Positions 1-6,212 of a DNA stretch of 23,933 bases are shown in pieces. A model generated the notes under the pieces. That model did not search any database, was not told the DNA's origin, and saw nothing but the letters and a program-made list of their open reading frames with translations. Within the stretch, counting starts at the first letter, position 1. Each line of letters opens with the position of its first letter. The stretch covers positions 1 through 23,933 of the IMG/VR virus record IMGVR_UViG_3300015360_000200; one strand, written 5' to 3'. The DNA is from a virus. A program made the position numbers and the translations under genes.

Positions 1-200
1 ACGACGAAGAACGGGACACGGTATTTTCGCCAGACGAAGCTGTACGTGGAGTTGATCAAATCGGCGGCTTCAACAACAACATGCCAACGGTTACCTTGGA
101 AGTCGGCATCTTTCATCTCGGCAAGTTCTTCGCGACATTTGTCAATCGTGCCGCGCTTACCCTTGCGAATGACTGCAAGCTGTTTGAACTTCGGGATCAT
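1..200 (-). CDS. Unrecognised protein, N-terminal 66 residues, cut by window edge
   Basis: The frame is open from an ATG at 200 to the window edge, so the 3' end is missing. The visible protein begins MIPKFKQLAVIRKGKRG and is rich in Lys and Arg at first, then mixed (a segment NRWHVVVEAADLINSTY). I do not recognise a family. The start is supported by a purine-rich AAGG a few bases upstream, next to the stop codon of the 87-aa gene at 209, so the two genes are tightly coupled. It is probably the distal gene of the transcript that begins with the SprT-like protease. Function is unknown. Confidence 0.6.
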   Translation of the reverse strand, partial: MIPKFKQLAVIRKGKRGTIDKCREELAEMKDADFQGNRWHVVVEAADLINSTYSFVWRKYRVPFFV

Positions 201-208
201 TGCTGCCT

Positions 209-472
209 TCAAGATTCTACGGTACAGAACTCGAACGATTCGAACTGCTCGTGGTCAGAGCAGAATTGAATGACGAAGGCTCGTAGCGCCAGCTCTCCGA
301 GCTGGCGTGTTCGCGCCATCGACATCACCAGATACATCGCATCCAGCTCGTCGTTCAGGCCCCAGCCATTGATCGCCTGAACGAGGCGAGCGAACGTTGC
401 CAGACCTTGCGGATCGTCATCGACGTTGAACACGCGAATTGAACCGTATGATTTCCAGACAAGAACTCTCAC
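209..472 (-). CDS. Hypothetical 87-aa protein
   Basis: This small acidic protein begins MRVLVWKSYGSIRVFNVDDD and has no motif I recognise. The start is a GTG that overlaps the TGA stop of the upstream SprT-like gene (GTGA). An AGAGGA Shine-Dalgarno sequence lies about six bases upstream, which favours this start. Translation is therefore likely coupled to the protease gene. The middle (LATFARLVQAINGWGLNDELDAM) looks helical. There is no signal peptide or membrane segment. The coupling and start context make it a real gene, but the role is unknown. Confidence 0.65.
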   Translation of the reverse strand: MRVLVWKSYGSIRVFNVDDDPQGLATFARLVQAINGWGLNDELDAMYLVMSMARTRQLGELALRAFVIQFCSDHEQFESFEFCTVES

Positions 473-1020
473 GTGATGTCCTCTTGGTACGCGACCAGGT
501 TGTTGATGAAGATCGTGAGGTGACGCTTGGGGAAGCGCTTGGCTGCGATCATCAGCCGGTGGAGCAAAATGTCAGCTTCAGCACCGCGCAGCTTCGAACC
601 ACGTGGACGACGCTTCGGACGCTCGATCGAAGTGCAGTCGTAGCTGTGCGTCACCTTTGCTGGGATCTCGAACAGAGCCATCACTTCTTTCCACTCCTTG
701 CCGTGCGGCTGCATCTTCTTGCCTTCGGCTGCCAACTTGTCGTGATAGACGCGCCGAGCGACCAAGTGCGCTGCTTCGTGTGGGACAGTGGTCGCGAGGA
801 ACTTCTCTTCATTCTCCACCATCAGAATCAGGTTGAGACGAATCAGCCACTTCTGGAATGTGGCGGTGCCGCCGTTGGTGTTCTTGATGTCGTACCGAAT
901 CTCTGGCATCTCGAACTTTTGCTTGTACTGCTTCTCAGCAATGTTGAGCGATGCACGAATCTGGTCTTCGACCTTTTTACGACGGTCTTCGGACAGCAAG
1001 AGATTCGGATTGGCAGGCAT
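469..1020 (-). CDS. SprT-like zinc metalloprotease
   Basis: The 183-aa protein carries the zincin signature HEAAH at residues 81-85, preceded by a strand-like IRLNLILMVEN and followed by HGKEW at 106-110. This spacing and the second histidine are typical of SprT/Spartan-type metalloproteases, in which the two HExxH histidines and a downstream histidine bind zinc and the glutamate is catalytic. Cellular Spartan proteins degrade DNA-protein crosslinks; a similar role in the phage is inference. The C-terminal tail (about 120-183) is basic (RPKRRPRGSKLRG) and could contact DNA. It lacks the two CxxC pairs of the zinc ribbon seen in bacterial SprT. The ATG start has a strong AAGGAG five bases upstream. 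The gene is first in a transcript from the promoter at 1050-1078 and overlaps the next gene by a GTGA junction. Confidence 0.8.
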   Translation of the reverse strand: MPANPNLLLSEDRRKKVEDQIRASLNIAEKQYKQKFEMPEIRYDIKNTNGGTATFQKWLIRLNLILMVENEEKFLATTVPHEAAHLVARRVYHDKLAAEGKKMQPHGKEWKEVMALFEIPAKVTHSYDCTSIERPKRRPRGSKLRGAEADILLHRLMIAAKRFPKRHLTIFINNLVAYQEDIT

Positions 1021-1049
1021 AGAGACTCCTTCGTCATGTCGATAGGATC

Positions 1050-1108
1050 ATTATACCACGATCCTGGAATCCGTACACTCATAAATTGTAACGCTTAGAA
1101 CCTGTAAC
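1050..1108 (-). promoter_or_regulatory. Promoter of the SprT operon with two GTTACA boxes
   Basis: Read on the minus strand there is an extended -10 (TGG then TATAAT, hexamer at 1050-1055), a 17-base spacer and a GTGTAC -35 (1073-1078). Two GTTACA boxes lie further upstream (centred near 1089 and 1105). The GTGTAC hexamer resembles the GTTTAC -35 of T4 early promoters. Almost the same arrangement recurs at 9947-10009. The leader is about 20-25 bases and ends in the AAGGAG of the protease gene. Confidence 0.75.
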
Positions 1109-1136
1109 GATACGCGGCAGGTTGCGGTTTTTGACC

Positions 1137-1144
1137 CGTAAATA
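1137..1144 (+). promoter_or_regulatory. Late-type promoter element CGTAAATA
   Basis: CGTAAATA lies about 31 bases upstream of the only plus-strand gene. It shares the TAAATA core with the T4 late promoter consensus TATAAATA and with three further sites in this window (8074-8081, 13426-13433, 17944-17951). Two bases differ from the T4 consensus, so the assignment depends on recurrence at plausible late genes. Confidence 0.45.
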
Positions 1145-1174
1145 GGTTCGAAGTTCTGAAATCTAGGAGTTACA

Positions 1175-1693
1175 GTGGCCAAGAAAAAAATCCCGAATCT
1201 CTTCGTCGAATTCGCATCTGACAGCGGGAATTGCTTCTTTTTGTCAGTGATAGAATATCGTCGACAAAATTACCTTGCGATCATCGATAACGTAACATCC
1301 AACGAGGTTGGGGCGTATGTTTTGGACTTCGCACAACAAGAGCACATCGATCTTCAGCAGCTTCTTTCAGCGATCACTATCTGGTTCTATCGTGGTTCTG
1401 GGGAGTACCCACTGTCTTTCGAGTTCAGCCGTTTAGGAATGTCTCCACTCACGAATAGGATCTATAAGACATTCGAACTTCCACATGTCACGCGACTTAT
1501 CGGGAACGACTTCAGATTCGATCTTGAGACGCCGCCAAAGATCAGGCGCCGCCGTATTTCATTGATTCCTGCAGGAATCGAGATTCATTTCAAGCGATCT
1601 TATTCAAGTCGTACAGCTCGCGAAGAGCTTGAACCAGCCATTGCTCAGCTTCAACTCTCAGCTCGGGTGTCAGCTTCCGCATCGTTGATGTGA
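1175..1693 (+). CDS. Hypothetical 172-aa protein, only plus-strand gene
   Basis: The frame begins with GTG (MAKKKIPNLFVEF) and has AGGAG five bases upstream, with a TAAATA late-type element before that. Residues 1-130 have ordinary protein composition with alternating hydrophobic strands (NCFFLSVIEYRRQNYLAIID). I do not recognise a family. The last 34 codons run antisense into the 3' end of the nucleotidyltransferase gene, a convergent overlap of 104 bases. That part reads as low-complexity (SARVSASASLM) and may be an extension gained by loss of an earlier stop. The proper ribosome binding site and promoter argue against it being a shadow frame. Late expression is inferred from the promoter only. 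Confidence 0.65.
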   Translation: MAKKKIPNLFVEFASDSGNCFFLSVIEYRRQNYLAIIDNVTSNEVGAYVLDFAQQEHIDLQQLLSAITIWFYRGSGEYPLSFEFSRLGMSPLTNRIYKTFELPHVTRLIGNDFRFDLETPPKIRRRRISLIPAGIEIHFKRSYSSRTAREELEPAIAQLQLSARVSASASLM

Positions 1694-2624
1694 GCATCTT
1701 CGCTTGAACTTCAGCATCGAGCTCAAGAAGCTTCGCCTTCACGACTTCAAGATCAGCTGAACCCTGTTTGATCTCGAGAAGTTCTTGAACGTTCGGACGC
1801 GGGAAAGTGATCTTGCCTGTGTCGAGAAGCTCGATCGATTGCTGGTACACTCGAACCGCGTGACTGAGCGACTTGAAGTCGACGGAATCCTTTGCCGCTG
1901 CGGTCGTCCGCTCGCCGTACTTGTCGACAAGCTTTTGAACTTGCTCGAGGATGTGATCCAACCGAGTGCTCTCAAGATAAGAGCGACCGTTCAGCTCCAG
2001 TGTCCGCTGTGACTTGTTGTTGTTCACAGAGACCGAAGTCTTCAGGCCTGTCGATTTCGCGATCACATCCAGAACAGTCATCCCGTTCCTCATGATCGAG
2101 TCCAGACGCGGAGTGATCTCTGTTTGGCTGTACGCCAGAATCGCTTCGATCAACGCGATCTTGACGTTCGTTGCTTCGTTCAGCCGAGCGCCGCGATGAA
2201 CGTAGTCAAACGTTTGCTTCTGCGCGAACGACACCATCGAGTACACATCAGCGTTGCTGAACCGTTGAACGAGCTCACGAAGTAGCTCGAGCTCGCGCTT
2301 CGACATCGGTGTGCAGCCAAGCATCTCTACGTTGTACAATGCCCAAGCCACTTCAACAGCGTACGTTTGTCCAGCCACGAAGTCCCGTACGAACGTTTGG
2401 AACGTGATGTACTCTGTTTCGACACCGTTGGCAGGCATCACAGCGCTGTCAAGCAATGGATTCCCTGTGGCATCGAAGCGCTTCTTGAACGCTGGCATCC
2501 GCTTGCCGAGCAGAACGTCATTGATGTCTGGAAGGTACACGACCTTCACATCTGTGTCAGAGTTGAGTGTGCTGGTTCCGTACAGCTTGCTGCCGTACGT
2601 CACATTAAATAGAATATCAATCAT
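1590..2624 (-). CDS. Pol-beta-type nucleotidyltransferase (RlaP-like)
   Basis: The N-terminus has the minimal nucleotidyltransferase signature GS at 11-12 followed by DTD at 23-25 (GSKLYGTSTLNSDTDVKVVY). This matches the family known as RlaP or RNA-repair-pathway DNA polymerase beta family, which is common in T4-like phages. The two aspartates would bind the catalytic metals that transfer a nucleotide to an unknown acceptor. The remainder of the 344-aa protein is mainly helical. I chose the ATG at 2624 because AGGTG sits six bases before it; a GTG nine bases upstream has no ribosome binding site. The start overlaps the end of the 101-aa gene by eight bases. The 3' end is convergent with, and overlapped by, the plus-strand gene. 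The acceptor substrate is not visible from sequence. Confidence 0.75.
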   Translation of the reverse strand: MIDILFNVTYGSKLYGTSTLNSDTDVKVVYLPDINDVLLGKRMPAFKKRFDATGNPLLDSAVMPANGVETEYITFQTFVRDFVAGQTYAVEVAWALYNVEMLGCTPMSKRELELLRELVQRFSNADVYSMVSFAQKQTFDYVHRGARLNEATNVKIALIEAILAYSQTEITPRLDSIMRNGMTVLDVIAKSTGLKTSVSVNNNKSQRTLELNGRSYLESTRLDHILEQVQKLVDKYGERTTAAAKDSVDFKSLSHAVRVYQQSIELLDTGKITFPRPNVQELLEIKQGSADLEVVKAKLLELDAEVQAKMLTSTMRKLTPELRVEAEQWLVQALRELYDLNKIA

Positions 2625-2922
2625 TCTTGACACCTAGTTGAAGCAATACGAATTCTCGAAGCTTTTCGAAGTTTGTGTGATGGAACGTGGCGAGCTCGAC
2701 GCCGCGCCGATCGGTGATCGTTGCGAACTCTGAAGTGCGCCCGTTGTGATGAACGTACGCTTTCAGCGTATTGGCGATGTGGATCACAGTCCTACCGACT
2801 GTGATCTTAATGCCAATGCCCATCAGCTCCTTCATTAGCAGAACAGCTGGTGCGTGAAAGAGCTTCGAACTCCAACCTTCGTTGTCTTCGTATGCCTTGA
2901 GCGTTTGACTGAGTTCTCTCAC
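2617..2922 (-). CDS. Hypothetical 101-aa protein
   Basis: This small protein starts MRELSQTLKAYEDNEGWSSK and contains a beta-rich centre (GIGIKITVGRTVIHIANTLKAYVHH). No family is recognised. The GTG start overlaps the stop of the upstream 62-aa gene as GTGA, and the 3' end overlaps the nucleotidyltransferase start by eight bases. The three genes therefore form a translationally coupled unit. The ribosome binding site is weak (GGA about seven bases upstream), consistent with dependence on coupling. Function is unknown. Confidence 0.65.
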   Translation of the reverse strand: MRELSQTLKAYEDNEGWSSKLFHAPAVLLMKELMGIGIKITVGRTVIHIANTLKAYVHHNGRTSEFATITDRRGVELATFHHTNFEKLREFVLLQLGVKND

Positions 2923-3107
2923 TGCAGCGTCCGATGTTCAGAGAAAGTGATCTTACCTGGGTTCGCAAGCATCTTCGATGCGATTGCGGAAAGCACTTGT
3001 TCTTGAAGAGACTGAAGCTGCTTTCTGGTCAAGACTTCCGCGAGTTCGGAATCTGTGAGATCACCGGCGAACCACAGCTCGATCGCGTCAATTGCTTTTT
3101 GTTTCAT
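2919..3107 (-). CDS. Hypothetical 62-aa protein
   Basis: A short helical protein (MKQKAIDAIELWFAGDL, then DSELAEVLTRKQLQSLQEQV) led by the promoter at 3157. The start is uncertain: ATG at 3107 is preferred, but an in-frame TTG two codons earlier is possible, and neither has a strong Shine-Dalgarno sequence. The stop overlaps the GTG of the 101-aa gene, which supports translation of this frame. No known domain is seen. Confidence 0.55.
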   Translation of the reverse strand: MKQKAIDAIELWFAGDLTDSELAEVLTRKQLQSLQEQVLSAIASKMLANPGKITFSEHRTLQ

Positions 3108-3156
3108 TTTCAAGATCTTTTTGATGGTAACAGCGACTTGTTTTCGAACATATCAT

Positions 3157-3189
3157 ATTATACCACATCCTTACGAATTCAGGTGTAAC
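3157..3189 (-). promoter_or_regulatory. Promoter of the 62-aa/nucleotidyltransferase unit
   Basis: On the minus strand an extended -10, TGG followed by TATAAT (hexamer 3157-3162), shares the GGATnGTGGTATAAT core with the SprT promoter. A GTTACA box is at about 3184-3189. The -35 position does not match a consensus hexamer, so the box may be shifted closer to the -10 here. The leader to the 62-aa gene is about 40 bases. Confidence 0.6.
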
Positions 3190-3201
3190 AAATGAAGACT
3201 G

Positions 3202-3774
3202 TTACAATCTTCCTTGCTCGATCAAATGAAGTTGAATCACGATGTTATAGCTGTACGCTATCGCATGTGACTTCTTGAAACTGTACCCTTTGTCGTTCTT
3301 AGCATACAAAGCGAGTCTGGCCTGATCTCGAGATTTCAAGTAGAGTCCGAGCAGAACCTTCTTACCTGGTCGAATCAAAGCCATGCAATCCGAGACTTCG
3401 AGGATGTTCTTCGGCTTGATCGCCTTCAGCATCTCGCCGTGCTTCGAGAGTTGAAAGAGTTTCGAATGGTTGCTGTCAAGCTGAAGCAGCGACCAATTCG
3501 GTTCGGCCTTCACGAATGCTTCGAGTTCTGTTCGTGATGCAAGCTTGTTCAACAGCGTCAGATGTAAGAAGTCGACTTTTAGGTATCCAAAATCTTCAGC
3601 TTCATCGTACGGGATCGCTGAAAATTTCGTGAACGGGTCCTGCGGAATCGATTGTGGATACACTCCACATGGATGAGCTGCTAATTTTCCATCACGAACG
3701 ACTGAAGCACGAACCCACAATGGGAACAGCTTCAACGGATCGAATGATGTTTGGGTGTCGATATCGATATCCAA
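3202..3774 (-). CDS. C-terminal half of a split, minimal DnaE-like (C-family) polymerase core
   Basis: The 190-aa protein begins MDIDID, which lines up with the PDFDVDF catalytic motif of bacterial DNA polymerase III alpha (D2 and D4 matching E. coli D401 and D403). Further DnaE landmarks follow in the right order: HPCGV (34-38, like HAGGVVI), GYLKVDFLHL (63-72, like GLVKFDFLGL, D68 matching the third catalytic Asp, D555), KLFQLSKHGEMLKAIKP (105-121, like VFQLESRGMKDLIKRLQP), MALIRPG (131-137) and GYSFKKSHAIAYS (163-175, like GYGFNKSHSAAYA). The thumb insertion and most of the fingers are absent. The start is TTG, with GGAG seven bases upstream. The N-terminal half is encoded 4.3 kb upstream at 8091-8636. 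Activity is inference; a non-polymerase descendant is possible. Confidence 0.75.
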   Translation of the reverse strand: MDIDIDTQTSFDPLKLFPLWVRASVVRDGKLAAHPCGVYPQSIPQDPFTKFSAIPYDEAEDFGYLKVDFLHLTLLNKLASRTELEAFVKAEPNWSLLQLDSNHSKLFQLSKHGEMLKAIKPKNILEVSDCMALIRPGKKVLLGLYLKSRDQARLALYAKNDKGYSFKKSHAIAYSYNIVIQLHLIEQGRL

Positions 3775-3785
3775 GACTACACTCC

Positions 3786-4010
3786 TTATTCGCTATCGAG
3801 ATTGCGTTGTCCGCGTTCCTGAATCGCTTGAATGATTTGCGGGACTGCAGCCCTCCAGCGAATCATCGCTCGTGGATCTTCGGTCTCGCACAGAAGTATA
3901 TCATACAACCCAGTTCGAACTGCATGTAGATTCAGGATCGCAGTATTGAACACTCGACTGTAAAACCTTCGAGAAGCTGGATCCATAGATTTGAAGATCT
4001 TCTCGTGCAT
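3786..4010 (-). CDS. Hypothetical 74-aa protein
   Basis: This small, largely helical protein begins MHEKIFKSMDPASRRFYSRV and contains RAMIRWRAAVPQIIQAIQER. No family is recognised. Its ATG overlaps the stop of the zinc-binding protein gene (ATGA), and the following DnaE-like gene starts 11 bases after its stop, with the ribosome binding site overlapping the stop codon. It is thus sandwiched in the clamp-loader transcript, which hints at a replication link but proves nothing. Confidence 0.65.
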   Translation of the reverse strand: MHEKIFKSMDPASRRFYSRVFNTAILNLHAVRTGLYDILLCETEDPRAMIRWRAAVPQIIQAIQERGQRNLDSE

Positions 4011-4762
4011 CAGAATCCTTCAGCGATCGTTACGCGATTGAAGAATTCGAACAAACCAGAATCCTTCTGAATTCGAGCGATCATCCCGCCCATATTCATC
4101 GCTCTCTCGAGCTTGTCTTTTTCATCACTTGCACATGTAAGGAGATGCTGCCTGAACACCTTCGACGATGCCAAGAACCATGGGCTGACTTTGCGGCGCT
4201 TGATATGCAACACCATCGTATCTGCTGGGACAACTGTGAACACGAGTCCAGGAAGCGATTCGTAATCCTCGCACAGAACTTTCATGAATTCAAGAGATTC
4301 CAGAACTTGAACTTCTGGTGGGAACCCTTGATCATACCATTCAAGGTACATCGCGTACACGTTGTCGCGACACCACAAGCCCGGCGAAACATCGTTGTGT
4401 TCAACCATAAGCTTAATGAACTGTTTCGTATTCGGGATGTTTGTTTTAAGTGCGTGCTCTGCGAATTTCACGAATGTACTGTAGTACTGTGATTCTGCAA
4501 ATGTTTCGATTGGCGGGACTGAACGTTTCTTCGTTTTCATCCATTCGCTGTAGTGAGCGTACGCAGCTTGACCGATTGAGCTTCTGAGCTCGTCGATGCG
4601 CTCACGTTCTTTGCACTTGTGATTCATGAAGGACTTCTCTTGAACGAAGTCTCGAACGCAAAATTCGCAATGCCACTTCAAAACTTGAACTTCATGTTCG
4701 GCGGGCACGAGCTGGTTTCGTCGACTTCGTGACTTTGCTCTCAGCTCTTCCCGATCCATCAT
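4010..4762 (-). CDS. Zinc-binding protein of the clamp-loader operon, function unknown
   Basis: The 250-aa protein has a likely zinc site near its N-terminus, WHCEFCVRDFVQEKSFMNHKC, with C32, C35, H48 and C50 as candidate ligands, after a basic stretch (RAKSRSRRNQ). The rest is helical with well-conserved-looking segments (GQAAYAHYSEWMKTKKRS, DVSPGLWCRDNVYAMYLEWY, RRKVSPWFL). My recollection, not checked, is that similar proteins occur in marine T4-like phages next to replication genes. The start is one of two adjacent ATGs with AAGGAG just upstream. This start makes the gene overlap the end of gp62 by 71 bases. The function is unknown. Confidence 0.7.
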   Translation of the reverse strand: MMDREELRAKSRSRRNQLVPAEHEVQVLKWHCEFCVRDFVQEKSFMNHKCKERERIDELRSSIGQAAYAHYSEWMKTKKRSVPPIETFAESQYYSTFVKFAEHALKTNIPNTKQFIKLMVEHNDVSPGLWCRDNVYAMYLEWYDQGFPPEVQVLESLEFMKVLCEDYESLPGLVFTVVPADTMVLHIKRRKVSPWFLASSKVFRQHLLTCASDEKDKLERAMNMGGMIARIQKDSGLFEFFNRVTIAEGF

Positions 4763-5210
4763 CCAGCTCCTTCTTCAACTTCATGATCTCGTCTTTGTCA
4801 TGCCCGAGCTCTTCAGACATCTCGATCAGATCTTCACTCGAGACCTTGTACGTGATCGCTTCACGGGTGGAACATTCGTAGTACGCCTTGATGACCTCAA
4901 TCGAATGCTTCTTCGCTTTTGTACCTGGGCCCTTGACCCAGCTGAATCGTTTCGACCTTCCAGTAGCGGCGGCGGCAAGGAGCTTAAACAGAGCGCTCTT
5001 GTCAGCAGTACCAGAGAAGATGTACGGATTCACACATGTATTTAGTCGAACGATTTGCGCTTCGTCTGAGGTGCCGGCCATCCAGCGCATCATCACGAAT
5101 GGTGCTGCTGCCTTCTGCCCTTCGATCGAAAGCGAATCGAACCATTCACGATTCTTGCCGCCAAGAGCTGCAAGGCCTTGAAAGAGGTCAAATGACGAAC
5201 GATCAGCCAT
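4692..5210 (-). CDS. 62: Clamp-loader small subunit (T4 gp62-like)
   Basis: The gene follows gp44 directly, as in T4, where gp44 (four copies) and gp62 (one copy) form the loader that places the sliding clamp on primed DNA. The 172-aa length is close to T4 gp62 (187 aa). Features consistent with the family are the PFVMMRWMAG segment, the block LFKLLAAAATGRSKRFSWVK (like the conserved RGKRYGKWAK region of gp62), and the C-terminal helix STREAITYKVSSEDL with the conserved 'AInYK' pattern. There is no ATPase motif, as expected. The C-terminus is Lys/Arg-rich (TKSTKPARARRT) and overlaps the next gene by 71 bases. The assignment rests on position plus moderate sequence similarity. Confidence 0.75.
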   Translation of the reverse strand: MADRSSFDLFQGLAALGGKNREWFDSLSIEGQKAAAPFVMMRWMAGTSDEAQIVRLNTCVNPYIFSGTADKSALFKLLAAAATGRSKRFSWVKGPGTKAKKHSIEVIKAYYECSTREAITYKVSSEDLIEMSEELGHDKDEIMKLKKELDDGSGRAESKVTKSTKPARARRT

Positions 5211-5234
5211 GTATTTATTACGTTTTCAAAAGAG

Positions 5235-6149
5235 TTACTTCGTAAGGGCATTCAACTCGCAAAATAATGCGGCGATGTTGATTTCTTTGTCGCCGACGAA
5301 TGCGTGTTGATATTGGTATTGAGCGATCAGCACAATGGCGTCATCAAGGTATTCTTTGAGTTTCTTCACACGATGAAGATTCTCGTACAAGAATCGAAAA
5401 ACTTCGTCGAGCTCTTGAATCGAAGCTGACTCGCACACGACTTTTCGTGCGAGCTTCAAATCCGAAGCTTCGAGCGTGGGAAGCAACTCGAGTTTCCAAT
5501 CGGCAACGCTTTCCCCAGAAGTAAGATTCAACTTTCCATCGATGACAGAACCTTCGAGGAGTTGAATCATCTTTCGAATGTCTGGGTACGAAGCTGCGAC
5601 GACTTTCTCGATGTCATCAATGTCGAATTGAACTTCTTCAGCTTCGAGGATTTCTGCAGCAAGAACAATGATGTCTTCACGCGCAGGCGTTGCAATCGCG
5701 AACTCTTGAAAGCGAGACCGAAGGGCCGGCATCACTTTATTGATGTAATTGCACGTCGCGATGAATCGACATGATCCGCTGACTTCTTCCATCAATGAAC
5801 GAAGCAAACCTTGAGCTTCAGCACCCATCCAGTCGAACTCTTCGAGACGAACAACTTTGAACTTCCCCATGGACATCGTGGTTGCGAACCCCTTAACCTT
5901 GTCACGAACAGCTTCAATCTTTTCATCTGAGCAGTTGATCTTCAAGACATCCATTTTGTCAAGATCAAGATCACGAATCAGCGCCAGTGACATTGATGTC
6001 TTGCCAGTGCCAGGACCTCCGAACATCAGGATATTCGGGATGGAACCTTCGACAACGAACCCGTCAAAGATTTTCCGAAGACGTTGATCAGGCATGATGA
6101 TCTTGCTAACGGAACGTGGGCGGTACTTTTCGACCCAGACTTTCTTCAT
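5235..6149 (-). CDS. 44: Clamp-loader AAA+ ATPase subunit (T4 gp44-like)
   Basis: The 304-aa protein opens with VWVEKYRPRSVSKI, the hallmark of clamp-loader AAA+ subunits. It has Walker A GGPGTGKT at 44-51, a Walker B at 99-106 (VVRLEEFD), a sensor-1 Asn at 134 (IATCNYI) and an arginine-finger motif SRF at 145-147 in place of the usual SRC. Length fits T4 gp44 (319 aa). It hydrolyses ATP to open and load the sliding clamp and works with gp62, encoded 24 bases downstream. The Walker B aspartate is replaced by Glu (LEEFD rather than IDEFD). No sliding clamp gene lies in the window. The ATG start is preceded by TTAGGG at a workable distance and by its own possible promoter at 6181-6189. Confidence 0.93.
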   Translation of the reverse strand: MKKVWVEKYRPRSVSKIIMPDQRLRKIFDGFVVEGSIPNILMFGGPGTGKTSMSLALIRDLDLDKMDVLKINCSDEKIEAVRDKVKGFATTMSMGKFKVVRLEEFDWMGAEAQGLLRSLMEEVSGSCRFIATCNYINKVMPALRSRFQEFAIATPAREDIIVLAAEILEAEEVQFDIDDIEKVVAASYPDIRKMIQLLEGSVIDGKLNLTSGESVADWKLELLPTLEASDLKLARKVVCESASIQELDEVFRFLYENLHRVKKLKEYLDDAIVLIAQYQYQHAFVGDKEINIAALFCELNALTK

Positions 6150-6160
6150 TTGCAGACCCT

Positions 6161-6189
6161 AATGGAGACGTGATGTCTCCATTGTATCA
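6161..6189 (-). promoter_or_regulatory. Possible gp44 promoter overlapped by a 9-bp inverted repeat
   Basis: On the minus strand TGA followed by TACAAT (hexamer 6181-6186) forms an extended -10; no convincing -35 is seen. A perfect inverted repeat AATGGAGAC-(5 nt)-GTCTCCATT occupies 6161-6183 and runs into the -10. There is no U-tract after the stem, so it is either an operator/attenuator of this promoter or a non-canonical terminator for transcripts from the membrane protein gene. Confidence 0.45.
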
Positions 6190-6212
6190 TGAATCGAACC
6201 GAAATGTGATCT

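Noticed and set aside
439-1098. 219-codon plus-strand frame opposite the SprT-like gene
   Set aside because: The minus strand carries the HEAAH protease with strong start signals; the plus frame has none and crosses the promoter region.
5211-5220. TAATAAATAC on the minus strand before gp62
   Set aside because: It ends directly at the gp62 ATG, too close for a late promoter with a leader, and gp62 is expected to be expressed with gp44.
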